Counted from the first letter of the stretch, positions 25,698-36,702 are shown. The stretch: 40,752 bases of DNA from Bacillus thermozeamaize (GCA_002159075.1 LZRT01000004.1:1-40752); one strand, 5' to 3'. Numbers and translations: made by a program. Notes: a model not told the origin generated them from the letters alone.

Positions 25698-27116
25698 ATG
25701 GAATTGTTCCTCTCTATCCTGTTGTTCTTCATCGTTGGTTCTGTTTGTGTGGTCGTCATATCCAACAATAAAAACCCCGTAGCCACGACCGCCTGGCTGA
25801 TTGTGATTATTTTTGTTCCGCTTATCGGTTTGATCCTGTATCTCTTGATTGGCAGAAACTACCGCAAAAACCGCCTGTATCAAAAGCTGTTTGACGCCAA
25901 TATTTTTCCTGACATGAGCAATCCGATGCAGGATGCGAAGAGCTATGATTCCACTCGCAAGTCGGCGGCGTTTGAGCAATTTGTCTACCGCAGTTGCTTT
26001 CAGCCGGTGACCTACCAAAACCAGACGGAACTGTATTTTTCGGGTGAACCCTGGCTGAAGCAGATGCTGCGCGATATTCGGCAAGCCAAGCACCACATTC
26101 ATTTGGAATTTTTTATTTGGAAACCGGATGCGACCGGACTTTTGCTCAGGGATGCGTTATTGGAAAAGGCGCGGGAAGGCGTGCAGATTCGAATCTTGCT
26201 GGATCGGCTCGGATGTTGGCGTATTGCCTATCTGGACCGTGGCTTTCTCAAGCCGCTGCTGGTTCATCCCAACGTTTCTTTTTCCTGGTTTTACCCGACG
26301 CGGATTCCCTTCATCCAGATCCGAATCAACTACCGGAATCACCGGAAAATCGTTGTCATCGACGGGGAGATCGCCTATACGGGCGGCATGAATATTGGCG
26401 ATGAATACGTGGCGGGAGGGCGGTTTTCTGCCTGGCGGGATGCGCAGTTGCGGATTCACGGAGGGGCTGCCCATTCGCTGCAGATGGTTTTTTTAATCGA
26501 TTGGTATACCGCCACAAAGGAGTATTTGTTTGAACCCACCTACTTCCCGCTGCCAGAGGTTCAGGGCAGGCGCGGCGTCCAGATTGTGCCGAGCGGGCCT
26601 GACCAGAAATGGGAGAGCATCGCCCAGGCCTATTTTGCCATGATCAATGAGGCACAAGAGGAGCTGCTCATCACCACCCCTTACCTGATCCCCGACGATG
26701 CCATCCTGATGGCTCTGAAAACAGCCGCCCTGCGAGGCGTTGAGGTGAAGCTGCTTTTTCCCGCGCGGCCTGACCACCTGTTTGTCTATTGGGCCAGTTC
26801 CTCGTATTTTTACGAATTGCTGCAAGCGGGGGTCAAAATCTACTTATACCAGCGGGGATTCCTGCATGCCAAGATCATGGTCTGTGACAACCTGGTGGCC
26901 TCGGTGGGTTCCGCCAACCTGGATTTTCGCAGCCTCTATACCAATTTTGAGATCAACGCGCTGCTTTACAGCCCCGAAGACATTCTGGTATTGCGCACCC
27001 AGTTTTCCCAGGATTTGCGGCACGCGCGGGAAGTCACGCTGGATGAATTGATCCGGATGCCGTGGTGGGTGCGGTTCCGGAATTCCTTTGCCCGGTTGTT
27101 TTCGCCTTTGATTTAG
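25698..27116 (+). CDS. cls: Cardiolipin synthase (phospholipase D family)
   Basis: A 472-residue membrane enzyme with two N-terminal transmembrane segments (3-20 and 31-51) and two HKD motifs: His215/Lys217/Asp222 (HRKIVVIDGEIAYTGGMNIGDEY) and His390/Lys392/Asp397 (HAKIMVCDNLVASVGSANLDFRS). It condenses two phosphatidylglycerols to cardiolipin and glycerol at the membrane. Length and layout match bacterial ClsA-type enzymes. I chose the ATG at 25698 behind GAAAGGTGA rather than the TTG 15 bases upstream. It follows the previous terminator closely, so its promoter must overlap that hairpin region. Released glycerol could feed the nearby glycerol kinase, but no co-regulation is visible. Confidence 0.92.
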   Translation: MELFLSILLFFIVGSVCVVVISNNKNPVATTAWLIVIIFVPLIGLILYLLIGRNYRKNRLYQKLFDANIFPDMSNPMQDAKSYDSTRKSAAFEQFVYRSCFQPVTYQNQTELYFSGEPWLKQMLRDIRQAKHHIHLEFFIWKPDATGLLLRDALLEKAREGVQIRILLDRLGCWRIAYLDRGFLKPLLVHPNVSFSWFYPTRIPFIQIRINYRNHRKIVVIDGEIAYTGGMNIGDEYVAGGRFSAWRDAQLRIHGGAAHSLQMVFLIDWYTATKEYLFEPTYFPLPEVQGRRGVQIVPSGPDQKWESIAQAYFAMINEAQEELLITTPYLIPDDAILMALKTAALRGVEVKLLFPARPDHLFVYWASSSYFYELLQAGVKIYLYQRGFLHAKIMVCDNLVASVGSANLDFRSLYTNFEINALLYSPEDILVLRTQFSQDLRHAREVTLDELIRMPWWVRFRNSFARLFSPLI

Positions 27117-27161
27117 AGTTGCCGTTTTTTTGATTCTGTCGGTTTCAATCTCAGGCACCTT

Positions 27162-27728
27162 TCATTCCATCGAGTATCCGTCCACCACCAGATCCAGCTT
27201 GCCGGTTTCGGGGTGGATGACCAGGCCGTGAACCGGGATATGGGAAGGAAACAGCGGGTGTTGTTTGATCTGTTGGACGCTGTGGGTGACGTTTTCCTCG
27301 ACACTGGAAAACCCCGTCAGCCACTGTTTGATAGGGATTCCGGCGCGGATCAGGGTTTGGAAGGTCTCTTCCGGGATCCCGCTTTCCCGCGCCTTTTCCA
27401 CTATGGTGTTTGCTTCCAATCCGATCATCCCACAGTCGTGATGGCCAATCACAGCCACTTCGCGGGCGTTCAATTGATAGACTGCGACAAGGATGCTCCG
27501 CATGATGCTGCCAAAAGGATGGGAGACGGTGGCGCCCGCGTTTTTGATCATCTTGACGTCCCCGTTGCGAAGGTTCATCGCCCGCGGCAACAGTTCGATC
27601 AGGCGGGTATCCATGCAGGTAAGAATGACCATTTTCTTGTTCGGGAATTTTGTCGTCCGCAGGCCTTCGTACTCCCGATTTTCGACGAAGCTCCGGTTGA
27701 ATTCCAGAATGTCATGCAGAAGAGACAT
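27162..27728 (-). CDS. Beta-class carbonic anhydrase
   Basis: A 188-residue beta-carbonic anhydrase with zinc ligands Cys38, His96 and Cys99 and the Asp40-Arg42 dyad (TCMDTR; GHHDCG). It interconverts CO2 and bicarbonate in the cytoplasm. I chose the ATG at 27728 because GGGTGAT stands 6 bases before it; a GTG two codons upstream directly abuts that site. It converges with the cardiolipin synthase gene, with only 45 bases between the stops. The small size and motif spacing fit the short beta-CA group of Firmicutes. Confidence 0.9.
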   Translation of the reverse strand: MSLLHDILEFNRSFVENREYEGLRTTKFPNKKMVILTCMDTRLIELLPRAMNLRNGDVKMIKNAGATVSHPFGSIMRSILVAVYQLNAREVAVIGHHDCGMIGLEANTIVEKARESGIPEETFQTLIRAGIPIKQWLTGFSSVEENVTHSVQQIKQHPLFPSHIPVHGLVIHPETGKLDLVVDGYSME

Positions 27729-28006
27729 TTTCACATCACCCTTTCAGGTTGCTTCTTTCAGGTCGGATTCAGAAGTATTCTACCACAGATGATCAATCTT
27801 TAAAGTTGGAACAATGCAAAATGTTTTTCCCGAACTCGAGGGGATTGACCTGACCATCTCCCGTGTCTGAAGCCTGTGGGCTTTCATGTCCAGGTTATTG
27901 CAAATGTGACACGAAAAGCCAAAATCCTTTTTCATTTCCCGGGAAACGCGCTTCTCGTCGAGGCGGAGCGCGGATTTTTTTCGCTTGAATCAGGTTTCGG
28001 CGTGGA

Positions 28007-29536
<1,530 letters not shown>

Positions 29537-29561
29537 CTAATTATTCTAACTTCTAACATGG

Positions 29562-29577
29562 TAGACCAGTCAGTCTA
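29562..29577. promoter_or_regulatory. Palindromic TetR/NemR-type operator candidate between glpK and tex
   Basis: TAGACCAGTCAGTCTA is a near-perfect palindrome (TAGAC-N6-GTCTA). It differs by one base from the E. coli NemR box TAGACC-N4-GGTCTA. It sits about 55 bases upstream of glpK and 119 bases upstream of tex. No TetR-family gene is in the window. Confidence 0.45.
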
Positions 29578-29695
29578 TTCTGTCCATCCGTTTTTGGATC
29601 GATTTTGCCGTTTTTGGAAGGTTCCTGGAGCGGGTGGGCATCTCCGGACTGATGTGCCTTATGTTAAAATGGGCGTGGAAACGGAGGGCACACCG

Positions 29696-31873
29696 ATGGC
29701 TGCACCAGATTTTGCTTTCCAGATAGCCGAAGAACTGGGGTTGCGCAAAACCCAGGTAGAGAAAACCATACAACTGCTGGACAGTGGGAATACAATTCCC
29801 TTTATCGCCCGGTATCGAAAGGAAATGACGGGTGAGTTGGATGAACAGCAGATCAGGATGATCCAGGAACGGTACCAAGGTTTGCGGAATCTGCATGCAC
29901 GCCGGGAAGAGATTTTCCGGCTGATTGATGAACAGGGAAAGATGACGCCGGAGCTGGCCGCGGCGATTCAACGGGCCGCAAGCGTGACGGAACTGGAAGA
30001 TTTGTACCGGCCGTACCGTCCGAAGCGGAAGACGCGAGCCGCTGCAGCTCGGGAGAAGGGGCTCGCTCCTTTGGCGGAATGGCTGATCAAGGATGGTACG
30101 GGAGATCTTCTGGCTGTGGCTGCCCAGTACCTCTCTGTGGAAAAAGCGGTGCATACGCCGGATGAAGCCCTGAAGGGAGCGCTGGATATCATCGCCGAGA
30201 TGGTATCTGACGACGCGGAAAACCGGAAGTGGGTACGGGAGTGGACGTGGAAACGGGGCGTTTTGGTCTGCCGCGCGGCAGAACCGGACAGAGAGTCGGT
30301 TTATGAGGACTACTATGATTATCAGGAGGCCGTGCAGAAAATCCCCCCTCACCGGATTCTGGCCATCAACCGGGGAGAGCGGGAAGGGATGTTAAAGGTA
30401 TCGATTGAAGTTCCCGGCGAAGAGGTGCTGCAGTCTCTGGAAAAGCGGAATCTGGCGAAGATGGCTGCTGCAGGCGCATCATCCGAGGCCCGCTCCTTAC
30501 TCGCCGCCGCCATTCATGACGCCTATAAGCGCTTGATTGCGCCCGCCGTGGAACGGGAAATTCGCGCCATGCTCACCGAAAAGGCGGAAGAACAGGCGAT
30601 TCGGATTTTTGGCGAAAATCTCCGTCATCTCCTGCTCCAGCCGCCTGTGCGGGGAAAGGTTGTGCTTGGCGTGGATCCCGCCTATCGAACCGGCTGCAAG
30701 CTGGCCGTCGTCGATGAGACAGGCAAAGTGCTGGATATCGCGGTGGCCTATCCGAACCCGCCCCATCGCCGGCTGGAAGAGGCAAAGGAGGTTTTTTTGA
30801 CATTGATCCGCCGTCACGCGGTGGATGTGATTGCCATCGGCAACGGGACCGCTTCAAGGGAGACGGAATGGTTTGTGGCTTCATTGCTTCCGGAATGTTC
30901 GCGCCAGGTCGTGTATACGGTGGTCTCGGAGGCGGGAGCCAGCGTGTATTCCGCCTCTCCTTTGGCGGTTGAGGAGTTCCCCGGCCTGGATGTATCGGAA
31001 CGCAGCGCCATTTCCATCGCCCGCCGTCTGCAGGATCCGCTGGCAGAACTGGTGAAAATCGATCCGAAATCCATCGGCGTGGGCCAATACCAGCATGATG
31101 TGTCGCAAAAGCGCCTGGAGGAGCGGCTGACCTTTGTCGTCGAATCGGCCGTCAATACGGTGGGGGTAGATCTGAACACCGCCTCGGTGTCCCTTTTGTC
31201 GTATGTTGCCGGCCTGACAAAGGCTGTCGCCCGGGAAATTGTGGCTTGGCGGGAACGGGAAGGAAAGTTTACCCGCCGCGAGCAACTGCTGCAGGTGCCC
31301 CGTCTCGGTCCCAAAACCTTCGAGCAGGCGGCCGGTTTTTTGCGCATTCCGGATGGCGAGATGCCGTTGGACAATACGCCCATTCATCCCGAGTCAACCC
31401 AAGTGGCGGTGAAGCTGCTGGAACAGTTAGGCTTCTCCCCGGAGGTGTTGAGAGATAAAGAGGGACGGCGTATGCTCCGGCAAAAGCTGGAGGAAATGGA
31501 TGTGCCGGCCAAGGCGAAAGAGCTGGGGGTTGGCGTACCCACCTTGCGGGACATTGTGTCTGCGCTCAAACAGCCGGGGCGTGATCCGAGGGAGGAATTG
31601 CCGCCGCCTCTGTTTCGCACTGACGTGATGCGCATGGAGGAACTGAAGCCCGGGATGATCTTGCAGGGAACGGTGCGAAACGTGGTGGACTTCGGGGCCT
31701 TTGTCGACATTGGCCTGGAGCAGGATGGCCTGATCCATATCTCGGAATTGGCCGATCATTATGTCCGTCATCCGCTGGATGTGGTGGTGATTGGCGATAT
31801 TGTCCGGGTGCGCGTCATTCAAGTGGATCTGAAAAGGGGACGGGTATCCCTTTCGATGAAGGGGATCCATTGA
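29696..31873 (+). CDS. tex: Tex-family S1 RNA-binding transcription accessory protein
   Basis: A 725-residue protein with the full Tex layout: N-terminal helical region (GNTIPFIARYRKEMTGELDEQQ), YqgF-like RNase H fold (VVLGVDPAYRTGCKLAVVDETG), helix-hairpin-helix pair (VGVDLNTASVSLLSYVAGL ... LLQVPRLGPKTFEQAAGFLRI), and a C-terminal S1 domain (GMILQGTVRNVVDFGAFVDIGLEQDGLIHISEL). It binds nucleic acid and affects transcription and ribosome function. The frame stays open far upstream, antisense to glpK, but the ATG at 29696 with ACGGAGGG 7 bases before it and the normal Tex N-terminus fix the start. Confidence 0.93.
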   Translation: MAAPDFAFQIAEELGLRKTQVEKTIQLLDSGNTIPFIARYRKEMTGELDEQQIRMIQERYQGLRNLHARREEIFRLIDEQGKMTPELAAAIQRAASVTELEDLYRPYRPKRKTRAAAAREKGLAPLAEWLIKDGTGDLLAVAAQYLSVEKAVHTPDEALKGALDIIAEMVSDDAENRKWVREWTWKRGVLVCRAAEPDRESVYEDYYDYQEAVQKIPPHRILAINRGEREGMLKVSIEVPGEEVLQSLEKRNLAKMAAAGASSEARSLLAAAIHDAYKRLIAPAVEREIRAMLTEKAEEQAIRIFGENLRHLLLQPPVRGKVVLGVDPAYRTGCKLAVVDETGKVLDIAVAYPNPPHRRLEEAKEVFLTLIRRHAVDVIAIGNGTASRETEWFVASLLPECSRQVVYTVVSEAGASVYSASPLAVEEFPGLDVSERSAISIARRLQDPLAELVKIDPKSIGVGQYQHDVSQKRLEERLTFVVESAVNTVGVDLNTASVSLLSYVAGLTKAVAREIVAWREREGKFTRREQLLQVPRLGPKTFEQAAGFLRIPDGEMPLDNTPIHPESTQVAVKLLEQLGFSPEVLRDKEGRRMLRQKLEEMDVPAKAKELGVGVPTLRDIVSALKQPGRDPREELPPPLFRTDVMRMEELKPGMILQGTVRNVVDFGAFVDIGLEQDGLIHISELADHYVRHPLDVVVIGDIVRVRVIQVDLKRGRVSLSMKGIH

Positions 31874-32041
31874 ACGGCGAACGGCATGGGATGGCATGTT
31901 GGATGGATACGCGGAATGAAACATTCAAGAAGTGATGTTCGTCTGGATGATATGGACAGGACGGATTGGCCGGGCGACATCATGATGGCTTGGCTGCCGG
32001 ACGGATGGGTAGTGGGGACGGATGATGAAAGGTGGTTTCCT

Positions 32042-32746
32042 ATGTACACCATTCTGATTGTGGAGGACGATGTATCCATTGCCACGATTCTGCAGGAACA
32101 CCTTCAGCGTTACGGGTACCGGGCCTTGTGCGCCCGGGATTTCCAAGATCTCCGGCGGGAGTTTCTCGATGTCAAGCCCGATCTGGTGCTCCTGGATATC
32201 AATCTTCCGTATTATGACGGGTTTTACTGGTGCCGTCAGATCCGCGCGGTCTCCCACGTTCCGATTATCTACCTCTCGGCCCGGTCGGATGAGATGAACC
32301 AGGTATTGGCGATTGAATGCGGCGGGGATGATTACATCACCAAACCCTTTCATTTGGAAGTGCTCCTTGCCAAGGTCAAGGGGGTGCTGCGGAGAGCTTA
32401 CGGGGAATATGCGGGCTCACGCCCGTTGTCAGATGTCCAGGAACTGGCGGGATTATACATCCACCGAGACAGACAGGAGATTTCCTGGAAGGACCGAAAA
32501 GTTCCCCTCACACCGAAAGAGTGCCGTTTGCTGGACTGCCTGATCAGGCAGGCGGAAAGCGTGGTGACGCGAGAGGAGCTTTTGGAGGCGCTGTGGGATG
32601 AGACGGATTTTGTGGATGATAACACGCTGACGGTGAATGTGACCCGGTTGCGGAAGAAACTGGCGGAACTTGGGATTGCCGATGCCATCGAGACGGTGCG
32701 CGGGCAGGGCTACAGACTGCGGGTGACTTGGCAGGGGGAAGCATGA
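32042..32746 (+). CDS. bceR: BceR-type response regulator (OmpR family)
   Basis: A 234-residue regulator. The receiver domain is residues 1-~118, with acidic residues Glu8/Asp9/Asp10, phosphoacceptor Asp52 (LLDINLP) and Lys in ITKPF. The C-terminal winged helix is ~135-230, with LTPKECRLLDCLI and LRKKLAELGIADAIETVRGQGYRL. It is encoded with a BceS-type kinase and a BceAB exporter, so it should activate bceAB when peptide antibiotics engage the transporter. A TNACA-N4-TGTAA site before bceA is its likely target. The ATG at 32042 is chosen from AAAGGTGG; the frame is open upstream without a ribosome-binding site. Confidence 0.9.
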   Translation: MYTILIVEDDVSIATILQEHLQRYGYRALCARDFQDLRREFLDVKPDLVLLDINLPYYDGFYWCRQIRAVSHVPIIYLSARSDEMNQVLAIECGGDDYITKPFHLEVLLAKVKGVLRRAYGEYAGSRPLSDVQELAGLYIHRDRQEISWKDRKVPLTPKECRLLDCLIRQAESVVTREELLEALWDETDFVDDNTLTVNVTRLRKKLAELGIADAIETVRGQGYRLRVTWQGEA

Positions 32747-33837
32747 TGTTTCGTTCTTACCTTCGGGATCGGCTCGCTTTTGCCGGACTGTATTATTTCC
32801 ATTTGTTCCTGATCGTGTTGGTTGTGGAACTGGCGATGCGTCAGCAGGACCGTTCGTTGGGCATGGGAAACATCCTCTATCTCTTCCTGCTTTCCACCTT
32901 TTTTCTCCTGCTCTTTTGTACGGTCGATTACTTGCGGCAGCGTCCCTTCCGGAAGCGGGTGGAAGAGGCTTTCCAGCAACCTGCTCTTGATCTCGCGGTT
33001 CATCTGGGGCGGCCAATCACGCGTGAACAGATCGTCTTTCAAAACCTGCTCGAGCGGCATTATCAGTTGTACAAGGCAGAGCTGTCGCGCCTTCAGGAGC
33101 GGCAGCAGCTTCATCTGGATTTGATGAACCAGTGGGCGCATTACATGAAAACGCCGGTTTCTGTCCTTTATCTGCTGGTGCAGCAGGCGCAGCATGCCCA
33201 TTCGCAGGAGATGTACCGGGAATTGTTTGACAACGTGGAAAAGGAATATGAACGTCTGGCCCGCGGGCTGGAGATGATGCTTCATCTGGCCCGCCTCGAG
33301 AAATTTTCCTGGGATTTGCTCCCCCGGCGGGTGGAATTGCTGGGTCTGTTGCGCAGTGTGATCAACGAGGAACGGACGTTGTGGATCCGCCACCGTCTCT
33401 ATCCCAGGCTGATTGCCGAGCAGGATGAAGTGTTCGTGGAGACGGATCCGAAATGGATCCGCTTTGTCTTTCAGCAGTTGATTCACAATGCCATCAAGTA
33501 TTCGCGGCTGGCTGTGGAACAGGACGATATGGCTGGCGAGATGGCCCGGAAAACGGTGACGATTGCTGTCCGGCAGATGCCGGACGGGGTGGAAGTGCAG
33601 GTGACGGATGAGGGGATCGGAATCCCGGAACAGGACCTTGGACGCATCTTTGAGCCTTTTTTCACCGGAGAAAACGGCCGGCTGACCCGCCAATCCACCG
33701 GGATGGGGCTGTACCTGGCCAAACAGGTGTGCCGGCGGCTGGGACATGACATCACTGTGCAGTCAGAAGTCGGGCGGGGAACCACTTTCACGGTGCGCTT
33801 TTCATCCACAACCCTGCACCAGGGGGCCCTCAGGTGA
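32743..33837 (+). CDS. bceS: BceS-type intramembrane-sensing histidine kinase
   Basis: A 364-residue kinase with two N-terminal transmembrane helices (about 12-31 and 42-62) joined by a short loop, so no extracellular sensor: the intramembrane-sensing type. Phosphoacceptor His133 lies in WAHYMKTPVS. ATP-binding motifs are HNAIKYS (N box), DEGIGIP (G1), FEPFFTGENG and STGMGLYLAKQV (G2). BceS kinases are controlled by their BceAB transporter rather than by binding the drug directly. The start overlaps the bceR stop (ATGA); the next codon is also ATG and has slightly better spacing from AGGGGGA. The TGA stop is the first part of the BceR-type operator. Confidence 0.92.
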   Translation: MMFRSYLRDRLAFAGLYYFHLFLIVLVVELAMRQQDRSLGMGNILYLFLLSTFFLLLFCTVDYLRQRPFRKRVEEAFQQPALDLAVHLGRPITREQIVFQNLLERHYQLYKAELSRLQERQQLHLDLMNQWAHYMKTPVSVLYLLVQQAQHAHSQEMYRELFDNVEKEYERLARGLEMMLHLARLEKFSWDLLPRRVELLGLLRSVINEERTLWIRHRLYPRLIAEQDEVFVETDPKWIRFVFQQLIHNAIKYSRLAVEQDDMAGEMARKTVTIAVRQMPDGVEVQVTDEGIGIPEQDLGRIFEPFFTGENGRLTRQSTGMGLYLAKQVCRRLGHDITVQSEVGRGTTFTVRFSSTTLHQGALR

Positions 33838-33869
33838 CAAATTTGTAAGAAGACCCCCTTGATTTGTAA
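33835..33869 (+). promoter_or_regulatory. BceR-type operator: full inverted repeat plus a half-site
   Basis: TGACA-AATT-TGTAA at 33835-33848 fits the TNACA-N4-TGTAA consensus I recall for Bce-type regulators. A second TGTAA half-site is at 33865-33869, exactly 21 bases further and thus on the same helix face. A -10-like TATCAT lies at 33903-33908 with no good -35, as expected for an activator-dependent promoter. Confidence 0.65.
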
Positions 33870-33953
33870 GCCAAATCGATCGCAGCATGCGGCTGATCCC
33901 TGTATCATCATGTGCAGGAACAGATGATGGCGCAGTGGAAAGGATGAGAGGCG

Positions 33954-34733
33954 TTGAAGGTACTGACGGCCTACAAGCTGACCAAAGTGTACCATGCCGA
34001 AAAAGGAAAAGTGTTTCACCGGGCGTTGAACCAGTTTGATCTGGAGGTGGATGCGGGGGAATTTGTCGGCGTGATGGGGCCTTCCGGGAGCGGCAAAACC
34101 ACGTTGCTGAACCTGTTGGCCACCATCGACTCGCCCACGTCCGGAGAAATCTGGATCGAAGGGGTCAACCCCAAAATGCTGAAGGATCATGAACTGGCCT
34201 TGTTCCGGCGACGCCGGTTGGGGTTTGTGTTCCAGGATTTTCACCTGCTGGACACGTTGACGATCCGCGAAAACATCCTCCTGCCGCTGGTGCTGGAGAG
34301 AAAAAGTTTTCGCGAGATGGAGGAACGGGTAAACGAGATAGCCGAATTGCTGGGCATCACCGATATCCTTGACAAGCGGACCTACGAAGTGTCGGGTGGC
34401 CAGCAGCAGCGGGCCGCCTGCGCCCGTGCCGTTATCCACAAGCCGGCCATCATCCTGGCCGATGAGCCGACGGGAAACCTGGATTCCAAGTCGGCCCGGG
34501 CAGTCATGACGTCACTGCAACAGCTTAACGAGGAACAGGGGGCCACCATCCTGCTGGTGACGCACGATCCTTTTGCGGCCAGCTATTGCCAGCGGATTGT
34601 ATTCATCAAGGATGGGCAGTTTTTTTCGGAAATCCGCCGGGGAACCAACCGCCAGGCTTTTTTCCAGCAGATTCTGGATGTCCTGAGCCTGCTAGGGGGG
34701 AACTTCGATGACCTTTCGCCGGTTCGCCCTTAA
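33954..34733 (+). CDS. bceA: BceA-type ABC ATPase (peptide antibiotic detoxification)
   Basis: A 259-residue MacB/LolD-like ATPase with Walker A GPSGSGKTT, Q-loop in GFVFQDFHLLDTLTIRENILLPL, signature VSGGQQQRAACARAV, Walker B IILADEPTGNLDS and H-loop LVTHD. It forms the BceAB2 complex, which frees lipid II-cycle targets from peptide antibiotics such as bacitracin and signals to BceS. The start appears to be TTG at 33954, after AAAGGATGAGAGG; no ATG or GTG fits before the conserved YKLTKVYHAEKG. It lies after a 116-base gap that holds the operator. Confidence 0.9.
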   Translation: MKVLTAYKLTKVYHAEKGKVFHRALNQFDLEVDAGEFVGVMGPSGSGKTTLLNLLATIDSPTSGEIWIEGVNPKMLKDHELALFRRRRLGFVFQDFHLLDTLTIRENILLPLVLERKSFREMEERVNEIAELLGITDILDKRTYEVSGGQQQRAACARAVIHKPAIILADEPTGNLDSKSARAVMTSLQQLNEEQGATILLVTHDPFAASYCQRIVFIKDGQFFSEIRRGTNRQAFFQQILDVLSLLGGNFDDLSPVRP

Positions 34734-36696
34734 AAACGTCCAGGGACATTGGCAACGGTACCTCACCTATTTTCTCAGCAGCGTGTTCGCCGTGACGGTC
34801 TTTTACCTGTATGCCTCCTTTATCTTGCATCCGGACGTGATTGCCGGCAAAATCCGCGGCCGAGCTTTGGTGCAGCAGGGGATGGTGGCGGCCGAGGTCG
34901 TGATCCTGGTTTTTTCGTTTTTCTTTGTCCTGTATTCCAATGAGGCGTTTATTCGTTCGCGGAAAAAAGAATTCGGCCTCCTGACGCTGTTCGGCATGAC
35001 CCGCAGGCAGCTGCAGAAACTGATTTATTACGAAAACACGCTGGTTTCGACGGTGGCCATTCTCGCCGGCTTGGCACTGGGAACGCTGTTTTTGAAGTTG
35101 TTTTTGATGGGGATGACGGAATTGCTGGATGTGGAAGCCCCGCTGCGCTTTCAGTTGGTGCCAAAGGCGATGATCTTGACAGCGGCAGGGTATTTCATTC
35201 TGTACCAGCTGATCACGCTGGTGATGCTGTTTCGCATCCGCCGGCAGGAAGTGGTGGAGCTGCTCAAGGAATCCCGCAAAATGCGCCCGCTGCCTGCTTT
35301 TTCCGTCTGGCTCGTGCTGGTGGCGGTGCTCTGCATCGGAGCCGGGTATACGATGGCGTACACGGTGACGCTGATGAGCGCCCTTGTCCTGGTGCTGCCG
35401 ATTGTCATCTTGACCACGGTGGGCACCTATTTTCTCTACACCCAGGCCAGCGTGGCTTTTTTCCGGTGGCTGCGGAAAAACCGCCATGTTGCGTACCAGG
35501 GCCCGCGCCTCGTCACGATCTCCCAGCTGATCTTCAAGTTGCGGGACAACGCGCGTGTCCTGTTTCTGGTGTCGATCATCAACGCGGTGGTTTTGACCGC
35601 CACGGGCGCGGTGTACATTACGTATCAGGATATTGAACGGCAGCACCGTGGAATGTATCCTCAAACCTTCAGTTTTGTTGAGAAAGGGGCAGGCAGCCAT
35701 CAGGTGATTCGCCCCGAGAAGGTGAAAGCCATCCTGCAGGAGGACGGGGCGGAGGTGGCCTACGAGACAAAACAGGTGATCTTTGCCGTTCCGGCGAGGC
35801 TCAAGAATACCATGGCGGACAATATGTGGTCCGGCAAATCGGTGGATGTGGAGTTGTCGGTCATGTCCAATTCGGATTACAACCGGCTGGCGGCCAACAG
35901 GCCAGAACTTGTCCCATTGGTGCTGAAACCGGGAGAGGCAGGCTATGTGCTGCCCGATTATCTCACGTTCGATCAAGGGGAGAAACAGCTGACCACGCAG
36001 ATCATGGGCGAGCGCGCCACCTTCCGGCTGGTCCAGCGGATTGGGGTTCCGCTGTTGACCATTCCGGAACTCGGCCGGCGCGGGGCCGGCTTCTTTTTAA
36101 TCCTCTCCGATGCGGATTACCAGCGCTGGATGCAGGTGATTCCTGAACAGGAGAAATACGCCGTCTATGCCTATGAACTGAAAAATTGGCAAACGGCCCA
36201 GCCGACGATCGATAAAATCTTGGCGCAGATTCCGGAAGATAAGCGTGACCATTTCGCATCAGGCGTTCAGTTCTATCTGTCTAGCAAGCAAGCCAACGCC
36301 TTGACGCTGTTTATCGGCGCTTTTGTCAGCCTGCTCTTTTTCATCGCCGGAGGCAGCCTGATTTATTTCAAATTGATCACCGAACTGCCGGATGACACCA
36401 GCCAGTACCGGATGCTGAACCGGTTGGGCATGACAGGCAAAGAATTGAAGCGGGTGGTCACGTCTCAAGTGGCGCTCCTGTTCTTCATCCCCTTTTTTGT
36501 TGGCGTGGTCCATGCCGTGTTTGCCTATAAGGCCATAGGGAACCTCTTGATGATCCTGGGTGGATCGATGGACGGCTGGGGAACGCTGTGGATGTCAGGG
36601 TTGACCATCTTTTCCGTGTTTTTCTTGTTGCAACTGGTGTATTTTCTGCTGACGAGGAATATCTATTTGCGGAGTTTATCGCGTGCTTCTAGGTAA
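34708..36696 (+). CDS. bceB: BceB-type ABC permease with large extracellular domain
   Basis: A 662-residue FtsX-family permease. The N-terminal half has about seven membrane helices. A large outside domain (about 315-520, VYITYQDIERQHRGMYPQTF to SKQANALTLFIG) lies before the last helices, the hallmark of BceB where the peptide antibiotic is sensed. The segment NEAFIRSRKKEFGLLTLFGMTRRQL is the conserved cytoplasmic coupling region. It overlaps bceA by 26 bases, with AGGGGGG just before its ATG. A 15-base-pair hairpin follows the stop. The exact drug recognised (bacitracin or others) cannot be told. Confidence 0.92.
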   Translation: MTFRRFALKNVQGHWQRYLTYFLSSVFAVTVFYLYASFILHPDVIAGKIRGRALVQQGMVAAEVVILVFSFFFVLYSNEAFIRSRKKEFGLLTLFGMTRRQLQKLIYYENTLVSTVAILAGLALGTLFLKLFLMGMTELLDVEAPLRFQLVPKAMILTAAGYFILYQLITLVMLFRIRRQEVVELLKESRKMRPLPAFSVWLVLVAVLCIGAGYTMAYTVTLMSALVLVLPIVILTTVGTYFLYTQASVAFFRWLRKNRHVAYQGPRLVTISQLIFKLRDNARVLFLVSIINAVVLTATGAVYITYQDIERQHRGMYPQTFSFVEKGAGSHQVIRPEKVKAILQEDGAEVAYETKQVIFAVPARLKNTMADNMWSGKSVDVELSVMSNSDYNRLAANRPELVPLVLKPGEAGYVLPDYLTFDQGEKQLTTQIMGERATFRLVQRIGVPLLTIPELGRRGAGFFLILSDADYQRWMQVIPEQEKYAVYAYELKNWQTAQPTIDKILAQIPEDKRDHFASGVQFYLSSKQANALTLFIGAFVSLLFFIAGGSLIYFKLITELPDDTSQYRMLNRLGMTGKELKRVVTSQVALLFFIPFFVGVVHAVFAYKAIGNLLMILGGSMDGWGTLWMSGLTIFSVFFLLQLVYFLLTRNIYLRSLSRASR

Positions 36697-36702
36697 GCGC
36701 AA

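Noticed and set aside
27947-27980. Hairpin CGCGCT...AGCGCG followed by seven Ts downstream of glpK
   Set aside because: The T-run is on the plus-strand side, where no plus-strand gene precedes it, and the stem is only 6 bp. Its role as glpK terminator is doubtful.
34606-35976. 456-codon open frame on the minus strand opposite bceB
   Set aside because: His/Gln/Arg-rich translation without motifs. BceB on the plus strand is complete and recognisable.
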